Part shown: positions 48,669 to 61,726 of the stretch, piece after piece
Layout: the number at the start of each line of letters is the position of its first letter
Position numbering within the stretch: the stretch's first letter is position 1
Source: Neurospora intermedia
Taxonomy: Eukaryota; Ascomycota; Sordariomycetes; Sordariales; Sordariaceae
Length of the DNA: 64,000 nucleotides
NCBI GenBank assembly: GCA_037102815.1
Contig: BTPP01000001.1
Coordinates: forward strand, 1,079,001-1,143,000
Direction of reading: 5' to 3'
Notes under the pieces: generated by a model
Told to the model about the DNA's origin: nothing
The model's database searches: none
Seen by the model: the letters and a program-made list of their open reading frames with translations, nothing else
Program-made: the position numbers and the translations under genes

Positions 48669-51600
48669 AGTCCCGGCTCCTCAAAGGAAGCTATTACTAT
48701 CCTCAGTAATACTATTAGTTTTCTCCGACTCTATATATTTTTTCCTAGTCTATATCCTCCAAATTATCCAAACTATCGTCTGCCCAATTGGCTATACTTC
48801 TATAGCAATTACAAGCGCTACGACCTCCCTATCCAGAGCGGCCCGTACTACAACCTCCCCGGCGAATATTTAAAGCCGATTCTCCGGGGCGGTTACCTTA
48901 TCTAGCCTAATATTCTTCTACTAATTCAATACAATTTCTTAATTAATATTCCGTCATCTACGTATTATACTTATTTCCCTATCCCTTCTATTTAATTAGG
49001 TATTATAATTTATATAGTCCTTAAAGGCGGTAGCGAAGGACGACCTCCACTTCGTATTTATCTCCCTCGTCGGCGCTCTTATCGTTCTATATATTTTTAA
49101 TTAGACTTAGGGGTAGAGTATGCTAATTAAATAAATCTTACTCTTTTAGTACCGGTAGGAGGTAGGTATATAATATAACTAGGTAAATCTTTATATTATT
49201 AGGGAGGTTTAGACAATATACTAACCGACTAATTCTTTCTAAGATAGTAAAGGGTCCCGACCGTTATTGAAATAATTTGCGTAAAGGGCGGCCGGGTAGA
49301 TAATATCCGTAGTATAATTGAAGGAAAACCTTATTACCGACGTCGAATTCAAGGCTTCTATAAGCATCGTTATATTACATTTTAGCCTTTACAATAGTAA
49401 AGTTTATTGTAAATTGTACATCTTAGCGTAAGTATTCTTTAAAGGTTATATTGGATTCGATATTAATATTAGTAATTAGTTTTATGAACGTATTTAGTAG
49501 TCCTCGAAATTTAAAATTGTAAAGTAGTTTATAAGGGGATAATTTAATTATTTTTAAGAAGGCGCTATTAAGGTTCTATTAAAGAAGTAGGACTACGTCC
49601 GTCTATAGTACTTCTGGATTTTCGAAATAGTAAAATCGAATTACTATCTCTACACTTTAATTTTTACATTTAGAGAAGCCGTTGCCTTAGGAGTAATAGG
49701 CGGTGGTTATTAGTAGCTTTATTCCCTATATTTTCTATATATTTTACTATAAAATTGATATAAATTTACAGTCCCTATTAGAAATTACCCCTATAAGTAT
49801 TCCTTAATTATTAGCAATAAGCTATTTTATTAAGGCTCTTCCCCAATCGTTAGCGCTATAAATAGAGTACCCCGGGATTAAAAGAGTCCTTTTCGAATTA
49901 GGATATATCATTATTATTATAGAATTAAAGACGTTAAAGCCTGGGATATACTATAATATAGTAGTAGCGGCTACTTCGGGTAAGCCTACAATAAAATTAA
50001 TCGCAATTAAATACATTAGTAATATTATAGTTCGTAAGGGCTAGTAATTACCGATAGTCTGCGCCCTGCTTATTTAATTTAATTGGTAGGTTGGATAATA
50101 TTCTACGTACTTCTTTACTATATATATTTTATTATTAATAGCGAGTCCCTACAGATCGTATATTATATAGTCCCTTCCAAAATAGTACTTTTCGTCGTAA
50201 ATAATAATCAGAATTTCCTATACGTATAGCTTCAATATATATAAGTATCTAACCTTATTATTAAAGTTATAAATTAAACTATCTTTATTAATTACAAAGG
50301 GGTATCTAATTCGAAAGAGGATACCGTCGTCCTCGGCGGGCTTTACCCCAATTAAATCTCTTTTTATCTTCGCGAACTTAGGGTTATCGTTATATCCGGC
50401 AATAATTTTATTTTTTAAGGCCTAATCTATATATAGCTCGGCGATAGTAAACCAAACTATATTTAAAATAGCTTCGCCTTCAAGGTTACTATTATTATCG
50501 ATATATCAAAGCTAACTTAGTACGTCGGGGACGAAGTTTAAGCGTCCTATAATATAGTATACTTTAAGGTTGTATTAGAATAAATATACTAATATATTAA
50601 TAAGGCGCTTATTTACTCTATTCGTTGAGTATATTTAGAGGGTAATTTATTCGATTATCTCTTTAATTACTATATAGTTAATAAGGATAATAACGGGGTA
50701 ATTAGAGGAATAAATATAAGTACACAGTTTTTTTATTACCTAAACGAAGTATACTACTTCGAGTTCAAATAATCTATATCGGAATTCGGCCTTCGTTAAA
50801 TATTTACTCAAAAATATTACTAGTAAGACTATTATTAATAGAATAATTATTCCTAGAGTTTATTCGTATTTATCTTTCAAATAAAAAACTATAATACTAT
50901 TACTACGCTCGAAGGAGCCGTTTAATTAAATAAAAAGGACTTAGTCCGGGTTTATATAATAGAGAACGCTACTAATACCGTTTTTTCTACAAATTGCATT
51001 TTAAATTACTTTAAAGGCTATTCTCTCTTTTTCCGTTAGTTCGAACTTAGTCTTTATTATATAGGCGGTACATTTACTAATATTACTAGTAACAAGGACT
51101 CCTATCTATCACCCTTCCGCCAATAGAATTACCTTTCAATTCTACAATAATTCGATCAATTGGGCGTAGTAGGGTATTAAATACCTAAAGAAGCTACTAC
51201 TTCCAATATATATTTCTAACGCTTTTAATTAATCCGGGAAGTCCAACTTCGTTATAGCTTCGATTCTCTCCTTTATCGATATTAATCCAAAGGTATCAAC
51301 CTTAAATCCTAAAAGTTCGACGCTTAGGAAGCTAATAAAAGACTTTTTAAATAAAATAGAAATATTCCTATTATTAAATAAGGCGAAAATTATATCCAAG
51401 TATTAGAGGTACTCCTCGGCGGTATTAAAAGCAATTACAATATTATTAATAAAAACGCAACAATAGGCAGAGTAGGGGGTAAGAAGTCGATCTATAAATC
51501 GTTGGATATAAGCCAACGAATTTCAATATTCTATTAAAACGACCTTAAGGGTTTCGAAACTTCTATAAATAATTATAATTAACCTATTTCTATAAGGGGG

Positions 51601-52938
51601 CCACACGCCGAATTAATAGAAAAAGGAGACGGCGTCAATTACAGTAATAAATTTCTTTCCTCTTATTTTTACAATAATAGATTCCTATCGTAGAAAGGGG
51701 TAATTATCGGGTACGGACACCTTATTTAAAGATTTTAAATCAACAACGGAGCGTCCTTTAGTCTTTTCTTTTATAATTTTCTAAACAACGAAGACCGGGT
51801 ATAAAAAGGGCGTTACTTCTAAATAGTCGTTAAGCTTACTCTATACTCGCAATCTATTAAAGACTTTATTAACAACCTCTTAATCCTTCCTACTCAGGGG
51901 GTATAGACGGATACTTATCTTCTAATTTTACCATCCTTCTACCAATAGTATTTTCATCATTTCATCTTCCAGGATATCAATAGCGCTACCTTCTTCCTAT
52001 AGGGCTAGGTATTTTTCGATTATTACTTTCATTTAATTCGCTAATTCCTTATTCTCTACATAGATATAAATACTATTAGATATTACTACTTTTAGTACAT
52101 CGGGTATACAATAGACGCCCAACAGGGAGTACTTTTCCGGAATGCAGGGTCGATCCTTTATATTATTAGTTAACTCATTTTCTATAGTTTTATCGGACGA
52201 ATTCGGAGTACTATAATTATCGAGGTCGGACTAGTCAATAACTGTATATACAACGTTCTTATATTCTATAATTATACCGATCTTAATATGCTTAAGGATC
52301 GTTAATATATTCAAAGGGTCGCTATTTTTCACTAATATAACTTAGGGGGTTTTATTTATAATAATAGAATCGAAGGCTTAGGGAAGCTTAATTAAAAATT
52401 TGAAACTTTGTCCTAATAGTAAAGGCTTATAAATCACCAGTACGTAAGTCTATTAGTCTAGTCGAATAGCAATTTCCCTAGCGACTATTACTCTACAGTA
52501 ATATAGGTTGAACTTTTTATTAATTGTGAAATTTATCCTAAATCTGTCGAATTAGGCGAAAGTAATTTTAGCGGCAATATAATCGATAATACCGCTTCTA
52601 GAATCTATAAAATTATTTCCCAGCAAAGCGTTAACTTCTAGTAAGTCTATTACCTATACTAACTTTTTTATTTTTATTAGGGTAGATATTAAATAAGAGC
52701 CGGACTCTTTACCGACGAAATATAATTAGAAGGTAGCCTATTCTATAGTAGAAGAATCGCCCCCTACTCCTCGGATCTGCCTTATTACTTTAGTAGTAAT
52801 AGTATATTCTAGTTTATTTAGTAGGTTCCAGGAAATTATCGATCTTCCGGTACTAAAATCAATACAAATTTCCGTACTAGGTTAGTCTAGAGCCGCTTTA
52901 ATATCTATTCTTAAATAAGTGTAAATTAAAAGTGGACT

Positions 52939-53130
52939 TTATTCGATATCCTCCTCGTCGAATTTTAGAATTTCTTTAATAGTATATCCTAATAGGTAAG
53001 TGATTGGGTTTATAAAGGGGATTATAGGTACATTATTTATATTATATTCTACGAAACTAACCCGTTCCTTAATAGTATTTTCCTTTCTAACTTCGTATAG
53101 TTTTAAGTAGGTAAAGAGTTTATTTCTCAA
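52939..53130 (-). pseudogene. Open stretch of element E between protease and reverse transcriptase regions
   Basis: This 63-codon open minus-strand stretch is charged and helix-prone. It lies in the expected linker ahead of reverse transcriptase in element E. It is part of the element's polyprotein and not a host gene. No domain is recognised. Confidence 0.45.
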
Positions 53131-55938
53131 TTTAAATTGCGTGCTACAATCAATATATTTAATCCTTAGGGCCTCGTTTATACTTCTAACCTCTGCCTTA
53201 ACTACGGTAGATCTTCAACATTTCCGGACGTACGCCTTAGTTATAGCGTACGAATTAAAATACTTTAAGTATTTGCTATAGGTAGATTTAGCATCGAAAA
53301 TATAGTAATTTAGGTCGGTGGTAGATAATTTTACTTTAGAAACGTTGTTAGCAAAGTAAATTCTATCTCGTAGCTTATTATCCTTCGAAGTATCGTCGCA
53401 GCGGGTATCGCTTCGTTATATATCATCCTAGTATATATTATTCTAATATTCCTTAGAATAGTCCTTAAAATATAATCGGTTTTTAAATTAGTTTCTAGAA
53501 CGATCTTTAGAGTAGTCTCTAGAATAATCCCTAGTAAAAGAATTAAATTAGCCCTATTTAGCAGATCTACTAGAGGTTACATTATTATAATCGCTTTTAG
53601 AATTATATACCTTTTCTATTAGGTAAAGGTATTAATCTAAGGCGGCGGCGTATAGTAAAGCTCTAGATTCTTCGAATAACTATATATAATTAGCAAAGTA
53701 ACTAATTTTAAGCGGGGTAGGAAGAAAGCGGCGGATATTAATATTGAAACTAGACTAAATCTAAATTATTACTCTATACTAATTATTACCGTCTTTATTA
53801 AGAACGCCTATAACTCTCGCTTAATAGAGTTTCTTCTAAACGAAGTTTATTAATACAAATTCATTACTAATAACATCCTTTAATCTTAATATAGCCTTAG
53901 TGAACTTTCTAATAATTGTAGCAGAATCTAATATAAACCGTACAGTTAATACGTCTATTAGGAGGGGTAAACCGCCAATACGAAGGTTGCGTCGTTTATT
54001 AGGCGAGATCTTATTAATTTACTATCGTACAATTGGACCGCTAAAAAGGGTTTAGAATATAATAACGATTTACCGTTCCGTAGATCTATTTAATATAGGG
54101 TCCTCTATAAAGGATTTTAAACGGTCTACGAAATAGTAAATATTAGTATAGATTATATTCTTTCTATTAGCTATATTACTAATATCGTTGGGGTTATTAT
54201 AGTAAAGGTTAAATTAGCTAATATCTTCTCTACGGAGGCGATCGTCTTTAGATAAGAAAGTATTATCATTCATTAGGGCTTAAGCGGCTTTCTACATAGT
54301 CAATAACTTAGGTATTAGCTTAGCGTAGGCCAGATCGTTATAGAGAGTATCTATAACCTAGTTAAATAGCGCCTCTAGGTCGGTAGGGGTAGTACTACTA
54401 TTAGTCGCTATATTAGGGTATTATCTTTATTTATTATTATTATTTATTGTAATTAGTATTAATAAGTACTATAGTTTTTTGAATAGGGGCTTTAAGGGGT
54501 CTTTTATCTATATATCGTCGGAATTAAGGTTTATTTATAATTCTTCTATTATTTTTAAAAATCTTTATACTATTTGTTCTAAATTGTCTATTTTTCTTAT
54601 TATTATTTCTTTAATTTTTGAGTAAACGGTATAGCTAGCCTTTTTCCTATTATTATTTATATTTTCCACTATATCTTTTAATATAGTAATCCTTAATTCT
54701 ATTTTAGAAACCCTTAATTTTACTACGGTTGCTTTAGTATTTATAGCAGTAATATATATATTTACTTAAATAATTACTTTATCTAGCCCTTCTATTTACT
54801 TAGTATTTTTATTTATAATATTCCGAATATCAATAAACTTATCTTTCAATTACCTACCGACTAGAGTATTTTTATTATTACGATCCCGCAATTATTAGGC
54901 AAGCTTCGTAACTAATCGGGCTAGGTTATCGTCCGTATTACTTTGGTTATTACTATATAATTTCTATTTAAGGTAGTTTATCTATTATTACAAATAATAT
55001 ATTAATAATTTATTATTCCTATAATTATTTAACCATCCTCCTAGTTTTTTTAATTCTTCCTTTTAGGTACTTATTATCCTTAATTCTCTTTCTTAGCGCT
55101 TATAGTTTCTATAGCTTTCTTAGTCCCTTCCTTCTTCTACATTCCTCGAAAAAGCTCTAATTTTAAGCCGGCGGCCTATTCCAAACCTAACTAGGGGTTT
55201 AGGGGCGAGATCTTCGTTACTAGATTTATCGTTTAGTAAGGGTATTTAAGCTTAGGCTTTAAAGTTAGGAAGTTACCTATTTTATTATAAAGGTTTAGGA
55301 GGGAATATATCGGGCGTAAGGTTATTAAGGTCGTTCCTAGCGTATACGGGGTTGTCTTCGGGTAGGTGCCTAGGAAGTATATTATCCGGGGGGTTAGCTA
55401 TAATTGTCTTTTTTCTAGGAAGTAATTTTAGTAATATAGAATCTACGATTAATAATAATAGAAGAAGGGCCGCCTCCTACTACTATATACGTCTCGAAGG
55501 CGGAGGAAACCTTTAATATTAAACGAGAAGTGAATTAAATCTAGATTTAGGTAGTAAAAATACATCCCTACTCTTCTAACGAACTAATTTTCATCGAGGT
55601 AGGATAGTAATAGGTAAAGGGGTTATTTTAAATTTTCTATAATACTATCGCGTTTATTTTTCTATACCTTAACGGCTAGGATAGACGATTGTAATATAGA
55701 ATAACCTCTTCGTTTATAATTAGGGCTTAACGCTGTAATTAACGAAGTTCGATAAATCGATTAGAAGGTTGCGCGTTTATTCGTGTTTGATCCGTTAGGA
55801 CTCAATGTTATAATCGGATAGTATTAGCCGTATTGGGTTATTGTACGTAGTAGTAAAGTCGTTAATTAATTGTAACGTTTGAAAAATCTTTGGGAAGTGG
55901 GGGTTAGTTAATTAAATCGTTTAATTGCAGTTACTATT

Positions 55939-56228
55939 TAGTACGGGTTACTGGGAGCAATCCTGAAGAAGACTATATATTTTAGTATTCTATGTAGGAA
56001 GCGATGCCCCTTTAAGGTCAGGCTAGAGGCGGCCTTGTAGCTATCCTTAAGTAGGTAGCTGTAAGGCTTCTAGAAGCCTCTATCCTGCCTATGAATGGGT
56101 GCCTTGGCAAAGGCGGTCAACAAAGGTTCCAAGAACCTTTGTTGTCGGTATTACCGGCCCGGTGCCTGCTAGTGACCTCTGGCAGGCAACAGGGCAGTCT
56201 ATCTATCTATCGTACATGTCCTGTATCA
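55939..56228 (-). repeat. 5' LTR of element E
   Basis: This is 290 bp with the same hairpins as the partner, and slightly less mutated (for example AAAGGTTCCAAGAACCTTT near 56123-56142). It is followed on the minus strand by the post-LTR motif shared with C and D. The CTTCC duplication is at 56229-56233. Confidence 0.92.
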
Positions 56229-56233
56229 CTTCC

Positions 56234-57299
56234 CTATTATTAAAATTAAAGAATAATCCTTACATGAACACCCTTCGATAACGTATATAGAATTTATTCT
56301 CGAGGTCGGTATTACTATATAGGGCATTTAGCCAGCAATATTTATAAATACTAAACTCAATATGCTTGTTTGCTATAGTCCGAGCAATATCATATACTAG
56401 GTAAAAGAAATAGTCGTTATTTGGGTTTGAATTTAGATTTGAATTTGGACCGGGGTTTTAATTAAAGTTGAGATCGTTGTCTTCTATATTATTATTCTAA
56501 TTATCATCCTGATTATTATTTATATTGTAAATACTGGTATTGTATGATTTTTAATTATCGAGAGAAGGAGTAATTAAAACTAATTAATTATTACAACGAC
56601 AATAACAATAATTACGCCGAATCTAATTGATTTGGCGGCGGGCTACGGCAGTATTAGGAGAATCCTATATGAAAAGTATAATTAACTATATCTATATCCA
56701 TTATTAAACATAGATATACCTACAAGTTCTTTCCCGTAGGAAAGAAAGGTGTAATTAAACGTATAATGCGATTTCGATTTTGAAGCTATCTATTAATATT
56801 AATGATTCTTCGAGATTATTAAGCTGGAGCCGGTATTAGAACCGGTACTGGAGCTAGTACTAGAGCCGATATTAGAGCTAGTACTAGAACTGGTAATAAT
56901 GGCCTTTGGTACGGTAGTATCCCGGGGGGTGCTATTAGTAGTAGTACCATCGGTGGTGCTATGGGTAGAAATGGCTATAGTTCCCGCTCTAGTAATTTAT
57001 TGAATTCTTCTTTACGATATTTATATTGAATTCGAGGTAGTAACGGTCTTAATTAGGGAAGAGTTAGCGGTTATCATACCGGTTGCTATACCGGTTGTAG
57101 TCGGTTAGGAGGAGGGGATAGCTCGGTAGTATCTCTCTTTTTATAACGTACAATTTATTAATAATATTAACTATTTAATAAGTTAACTAACCAATGCTCC
57201 CCGAATCGTACCCGTAACCCCCCGCGGTTCGGATTGTAGTATTACTTATTATTAGACATCCTATTTACCTGTAGGTAGTAAGACGATGTAGTATATTGG
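56234..57299 (-). pseudogene. Helitron F1, N-terminal coding part and 5' end
   Basis: This continues the F1 coding relic. It is a near mirror image of F2 58868-59990: both share a Ser/Thr/Ala/Gly-repeat segment (GACTAGTAC..-type words, 56830-56900 versus 59330-59410), an N/R-rich stretch and a block reading HIEFSIYKYCWLNALYSNTD in F1 (about 56310-56370). Homology to F2 ends near 57299, taken as the approximate 5' end of the element. The low-complexity repeat part would encode a disordered N-terminus. Confidence 0.72.
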
Positions 57300-58867
57300 G
57301 TTTATAGTAGAATTTACGTATTTTAAAGGATTTATTATTAAATAGATAGTATTAATTAATTAGTAAGGGGAATATTACATAGGAATAGAAAGGAATTCGA
57401 TAGATATATATACTTACCTCCGCTTACTTATTACAGTATTCTCTACAATTTTGTACAAACTTAGTAGGATCTCGCTTGTTAGTAAATTTAGTATTAAATT
57501 TATATTAATAATACATTTTATAATATTTAGTATATATATTTATAATAATAATAAAAGGAAAGATATATAAGCCCCTAGAATAAATAGATATAGTTTAACG
57601 AAAAAGAAATTTCTAAAAAGAAAAGGAAATCCTCCGTACCTACGATATTGGGTTAGTAATAGTAAGTAAATAGATAAGAAGGGGAGAGTTGATTTTGCTT
57701 GATAAATAGGATTCAGAGAGTCGGTATTTATATCTACTATTAAATTTGGGGTAATACCTAATCGTAGGTTTTCATTACCGTTCTTACGAGGGTAGAATTA
57801 TAGGTTAGTAATTAGTAAGATAGTCTATCCAGCGGTTTATATATGTACTAAAATCCTTTAGTCACTCTAAAGTTTAAAAATACAATAATTTATTTCATTA
57901 TAGATATATACCGAAATAATCTAATTATTCCAGAATTTGAAAATATAATAATCTATTTCGTCTCGTTATAGATATAAACTTCGACCAGTTCTAGAGTACT
58001 TAGTTTATTATTAGCTTAATAGTCTTACGAGGGCCAAGACTAGAATACTTAGTTTATTATTGGCCTTAATAGTTTTGCGAGGGCTAATACTATAAATTTA
58101 AGGCGAAGTACCGATTGAGAAAGTCGGGATTTATATCTACTATCAAATTTAAGGTAATATTTAATCGCGGGTTTTCGTTACCTTTCTTTCGAAGGTAGAG
58201 TTTTAGGTTAATAATAAATAGAGGATAGAATTTAAAATTCGAATTAGGGGGAAGCGAGATTTTTATACCCAACGCAGGCTATTTTACCGGTCGGTCGCTA
58301 GTCGCTTGTCGCCTACCGGTCGTTTACTGGAATAGGAAAACTACTACCTTCTAATAATAGGCGTTTGCAACTATTGCAATAATTTATCTAGCGGTAAACT
58401 GGGTATTAAAATTAAATTACAATAATAATATTAGTATCGTTATTGGCTATTGGTAGCGTAATTAGTTGTTAATATTAAGGTTGAAGTTAAATAGCGGCAG
58501 GCAGGATTGCGACGTAAATAGTTGGCTAGTACGGGTATTAAATATTTACTAGCCGTCTATTAAACCCGTTAACCAACCGTTGTTTAGAATTGGAAAGACC
58601 CAGTACGACTTAGCGCAGACTATTAGAAATACTATCTACAAATTAACCAATCAAAAATAGGCTTGGCAGACGCCCTAACTAATTATTGGGACGTACATTT
58701 GAATTGACTAATGAGAGGCCTAAGAACTTTACTAGAAAACCCGGCTTTAAACAAACCGTCCCTCAATAGTCCGTTCGGTAGATGCGGGTCATAAATAAAC
58801 CATAAGCCCCTCTGAAACAGTGAATGTCATTCACCTCTAAACAGTTGAAGCACGCTTCAAAAATCTT
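57300..58867. other. Spacer between the two Helitron copies, with internal repeats
   Basis: This 1.57 kb has no recognisable gene. It holds two diverged direct copies of an about 115-bp unit (57716-57828 and 58113-58232; shared words TTTATATCTACTAT, AGGTAATA, TTAGGTTA) and, between them, two tandem pairs. A GC-rich cluster with CCGGTCG repeats lies at 58286-58322. A perfect palindrome GTGAATGTCATTCAC is at 58820-58834. The right half (58480-58860) keeps CA/TG and looks less RIP-affected. It could be single-copy host DNA or an unrecognised element. Confidence 0.6.
57876..58092 (+). repeat. Two tandem duplications in the spacer
   Basis: A 62-bp pair comes first (AATACAATAATTTATTTC.. at about 57878-57937 and AATATAATAATCTATTTC.. 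at about 57940-57990). A 57-bp pair follows (AGAGTACTTAGTTTATTATT.. at about 57982-58036 and AGAATACTTAGTTTATTATT.. at about 58038-58092, each ending CGAGGGC). Confidence 0.7.
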
Positions 58868-61295
58868 AGTATACTGTATTATTTTACTATTTATAGGTAA
58901 ATAGGATGTCTAATAATAGGTAATACTACGATCCGAGCTATAGGGGGTTGTAGGTGTGATTTGGGCAATATTAATTGGCCGGCTTATTGAATAATTAATA
59001 TTATTAATAGGTTATACGGTGTAAAAGAGATACCACTAAGTAATCTCTTCCCGGGATACTTCGGCCCGCTCAAAGGCTTCAACTTCAACTTCAATTTCAG
59101 CTTCGAGCCCCTTTTTTATTAAAACCCTTACTACCTCGACTATTCTAACCCTATCCTCAACCCCGTTAAATTATAGCTTTAATAATTCTAACCTAATAGT
59201 TCTAGCCTATTAGAATAACTGCCCGTAAAGAAGAATTCGATGAGCTATTAGAGCGGGAATTATAGCTATTTCTACCTATAGTACTACTAATAGTACTACC
59301 GCCGATAGTACCCCCTATACTAATACCGTACTAAAGATTTTCTTAGTACTAGTATTAGTCCTAGTACCGGCTTTAACCCCGGCTCTAACCCCGGCATTAG
59401 CTCTAGCCTGACTAATACAATAATCTCAAAGAATTATTAATATTAATATATAGCTTCAAGATCGAAATCGCATTATACGTTCAATTATACCTTTCTTTCC
59501 TGCGGGAAAGAACTCGCAAGTATATCTAGTTAAAATAAAGGATATAGATATAGCTTTTAATCATACTTTTTACCTAGGATTCCCCTATCATTACTATAGC
59601 CCGCCGCTAAATTAATTAAATTCGGTATAATTATTGTCGTCGTCGTCGTAATAACTAATAAATCTCAGTTACCCCTTCCCTCAAAAATTAGAAAAGGTGC
59701 AACGCTAATATATATGATAGGGATAATAATTAAGGAAATAACATAAATAATAACCTAGATAATAATATAAATAGGGATAATATAGAAGATTATAATCCTA
59801 ATATTAGTCAAAACCCCGGTCTAAATTTAAATTTATATTTAAACTCCGATAACGACTATTTCTTTTACCCAATATATAATATTACTCGGGCTATAGTAGA
59901 TAAGTATATTGAGTCTAGTATTTATAAGTATTACTGTCTAGGTACCCCCTACCGTAATACTAATTTCGAAAATAAGTTTTATTTATAGTAATGGAAGGTA
60001 TTAATACGAGGGCTATTTTCCGATTTCAATAGGGAAGAGTTTGAATTTTACAATATATATCGAACTGATAATAATAGTCCCCTACTACCTCCTCTTAATA
60101 GGCCGTCCTCACTTTAGCTTTTACTACTTCGTTAAAATTGTAGTTTACTTTAGAAACCTAATTTGGATATATAGCCTAATCTTGAACAATTAGTACTACT
60201 ATCTCCTCCCTAACCTCGCTAATTCCCCGGACTTCCCGGCGTTGAATTTGAACGGGATTTATTATATTAACCTGATAACCCCGGCCTCCCAGTAAGAGCT
60301 ATTACTAATACTGATTATAATCTAATTAAGACTTTTAAGGCCGTATAGAAAGAAAATAGTATAAAATACTATCTACATTGCAAAGAGAAGTAGTTTAATA
60401 TATATATAACCGCCGGGTATTATTATTAGTATTATAATTGTAACGATTGGAGGGTTGCCGATAATCCTAAATATTTTAGTACTTAAAATAACCTAAATTG
60501 TAGTAATATTCCCAACTTCTTATTACCCTTTAATAAAACTGAAGAACAGCTTATTACCCGGGTTTATATCTTCGTAAATATTTAAATTATTAAAGGCTTC
60601 TAGTATAAATACTCCGGCTATATTATTATCTTCCTTTATAATATTAGTTATATTTACTACCAGCTTCCTCAACTCCCCCGGGAATTAGATATTATTATTC
60701 TTCGACCCTGTAGACCTAGGGATAAACCCCGTATTATTCAGCGAATAAGACAAACTATAATAGTCAATCCTATTAAACTTTATATTTAACTTAACTATTT
60801 AAAGTAGTACCATCCTAGCTATTAAAATATCGAAGTCGTAGAGGTTCGATTTGAGGAATTGGAAACTCTTCCCAACGGCGATATATACAATGAGTTGGCT
60901 ATTTATAAATTTAACTTTAATAATTTCCCGAATAATAAGGATCTTAATCTAAATAGGGAGGAGGACGGCAATATTAGTAAAGGAGAAGGTGATGCTAATG
61001 CTAGTAAGGAAGAAGATAATACTTTTGAATTGGAAATCGCTACCCTCCCCAACCTTATTACTAATTAGGCCGATATAGAGTAGCTTCGTCAATAGCTATA
61101 AGGTGGAGGATAGAATATGTTAAATACCGTACCGGTTCAATTAATATATAGTTAACCCGTTGGCTAACTTCCGCAACCTTAATCTACTAGCTAATACCCT
61201 CTAGTTTAACCCTTCCTAAAACCCGGCCTATTATAGAACTACCCTGTATATAAATACGATAAATCTTAACTAATTCCATTATAGGTATTTCCTAC
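58868..61295 (+). mobile_element. Helitron F2, truncated copy, head to head with F1
   Basis: This plus-strand copy of the same Helitron family runs from its 5' end to just after the DUF6570 domain. Similarity to F1 runs through the N-terminal repeat segment, VDKYIESSIYKYYCLGTPYR (about 59905-59965) and DUF6570 (60420-60900), and fades at about 61295 against the TRIM-like unit. The Rep and helicase parts are absent from this copy. F1 and F2 form an inverted pair about 1.57 kb apart. Confidence 0.8.
60400..61068 (+). pseudogene. Helitron F2 DUF6570-like domain
   Basis: The plus strand reads a Cys-x2-Cys-like start (YNCNDWRVADNPKYF, about 60440), EEQLITRVYIFVNI (about 60545), YKYSGYIIIFLYNISYIYYQLPQL (60610-60680), LDIIILRPCRPRDKP (60685-60730), YHPSYxNIEVVEVRFEELET (60810-60870) and an acidic tail (NREEDGNISKGEGDANASKE). 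The spacing of LPxLPxxLDVxILRP and the HPxYRDI block is that of DUF6570, found in fungal and animal Helitron proteins upstream of the helitron-like domain. The last 70 codons (60859-61068) are still open. Its role in transposition is not established. Confidence 0.8.
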
Positions 61296-61636
61296 CGATA
61301 CGGGGATGGATAATAGGGTTGGTCACACAGTAAGGACCATTGCTTCCAGATACCACGTTGGCTAGAAGCGATTCGTAGTATAGAAGGTAAAAGAGAAGTT
61401 ATTCTAAGAAAGAGGAAGGCTTCCAGCCAGCCGTCTGCACGCAGTAGATATGCTGTGCAGCGAGCCAGAGCCAGAGCACGGGCCACGGGGTGGCCCGGGC
61501 ACGGCAGTCTGGATGCCCAGACTGGGCACGGCACGGCACGGCAAGGAAGCCTCTGGCAGCCCAGCTAATCTGGGCTGTCACAGCTATTCTAGGCTATAGT
61601 ACAGTAAGGTAGGGTAATCCAGGGATTCGCCTATCA
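61296..61636 (+). repeat. Direct repeat unit 1 (LTR-like), 341 bp
   Basis: This pairs with 61727-62046. It starts CGATACGGGGAT and ends GGATTCGCCTATCA; the partner starts TGATACGGGGAT and ends ATTCCCCTATCA, so each has TG..CA ends with a short inverted TGATA / TATCA. The core is GC-rich and hairpin-forming (GGGCCACGGGGTGGCCC near 61479-61495). No coding capacity is visible. Confidence 0.85.
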
Positions 61637-61726
61637 CAACTCTTTAAATTTAAAACAGTTGGCCAATTAGTCTTCAATTTAATTAACGATAGCTACAATT
61701 AACGTAGTAATAAGGAGGTTATTAAC

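Larger units (their letters stand above)
48379..56228 (-). mobile_element. Gypsy LTR retrotransposon E, both LTRs (broken)
   Basis: This 7.85 kb element has 290-bp LTRs (48379-48668 and 55939-56228) and a CTTCC duplication. The coding strand is minus. Parts are gag (about 55800-53500), retropepsin-like and linker region (about 53400-52300), reverse transcriptase (about 52100-51240, with WPPYRNRL-type and AYIQRFIDRLL blocks near 51600 and 51500), RNase H (about 51000-50550) and integrase (about 50400-49100). It belongs to the same branch as C and D. It sits in Helitron F1. It looks complete in layout but is broken many times; LTRs differ at roughly 30 sites, mostly transitions. Confidence 0.9.

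Noticed and set aside
61292-61581. Two overlapping minus-strand open frames with Trp/Cys-rich reading
   Set aside because: They lie in LTR-like repeat unit 1, and the second copy does not keep the frames.
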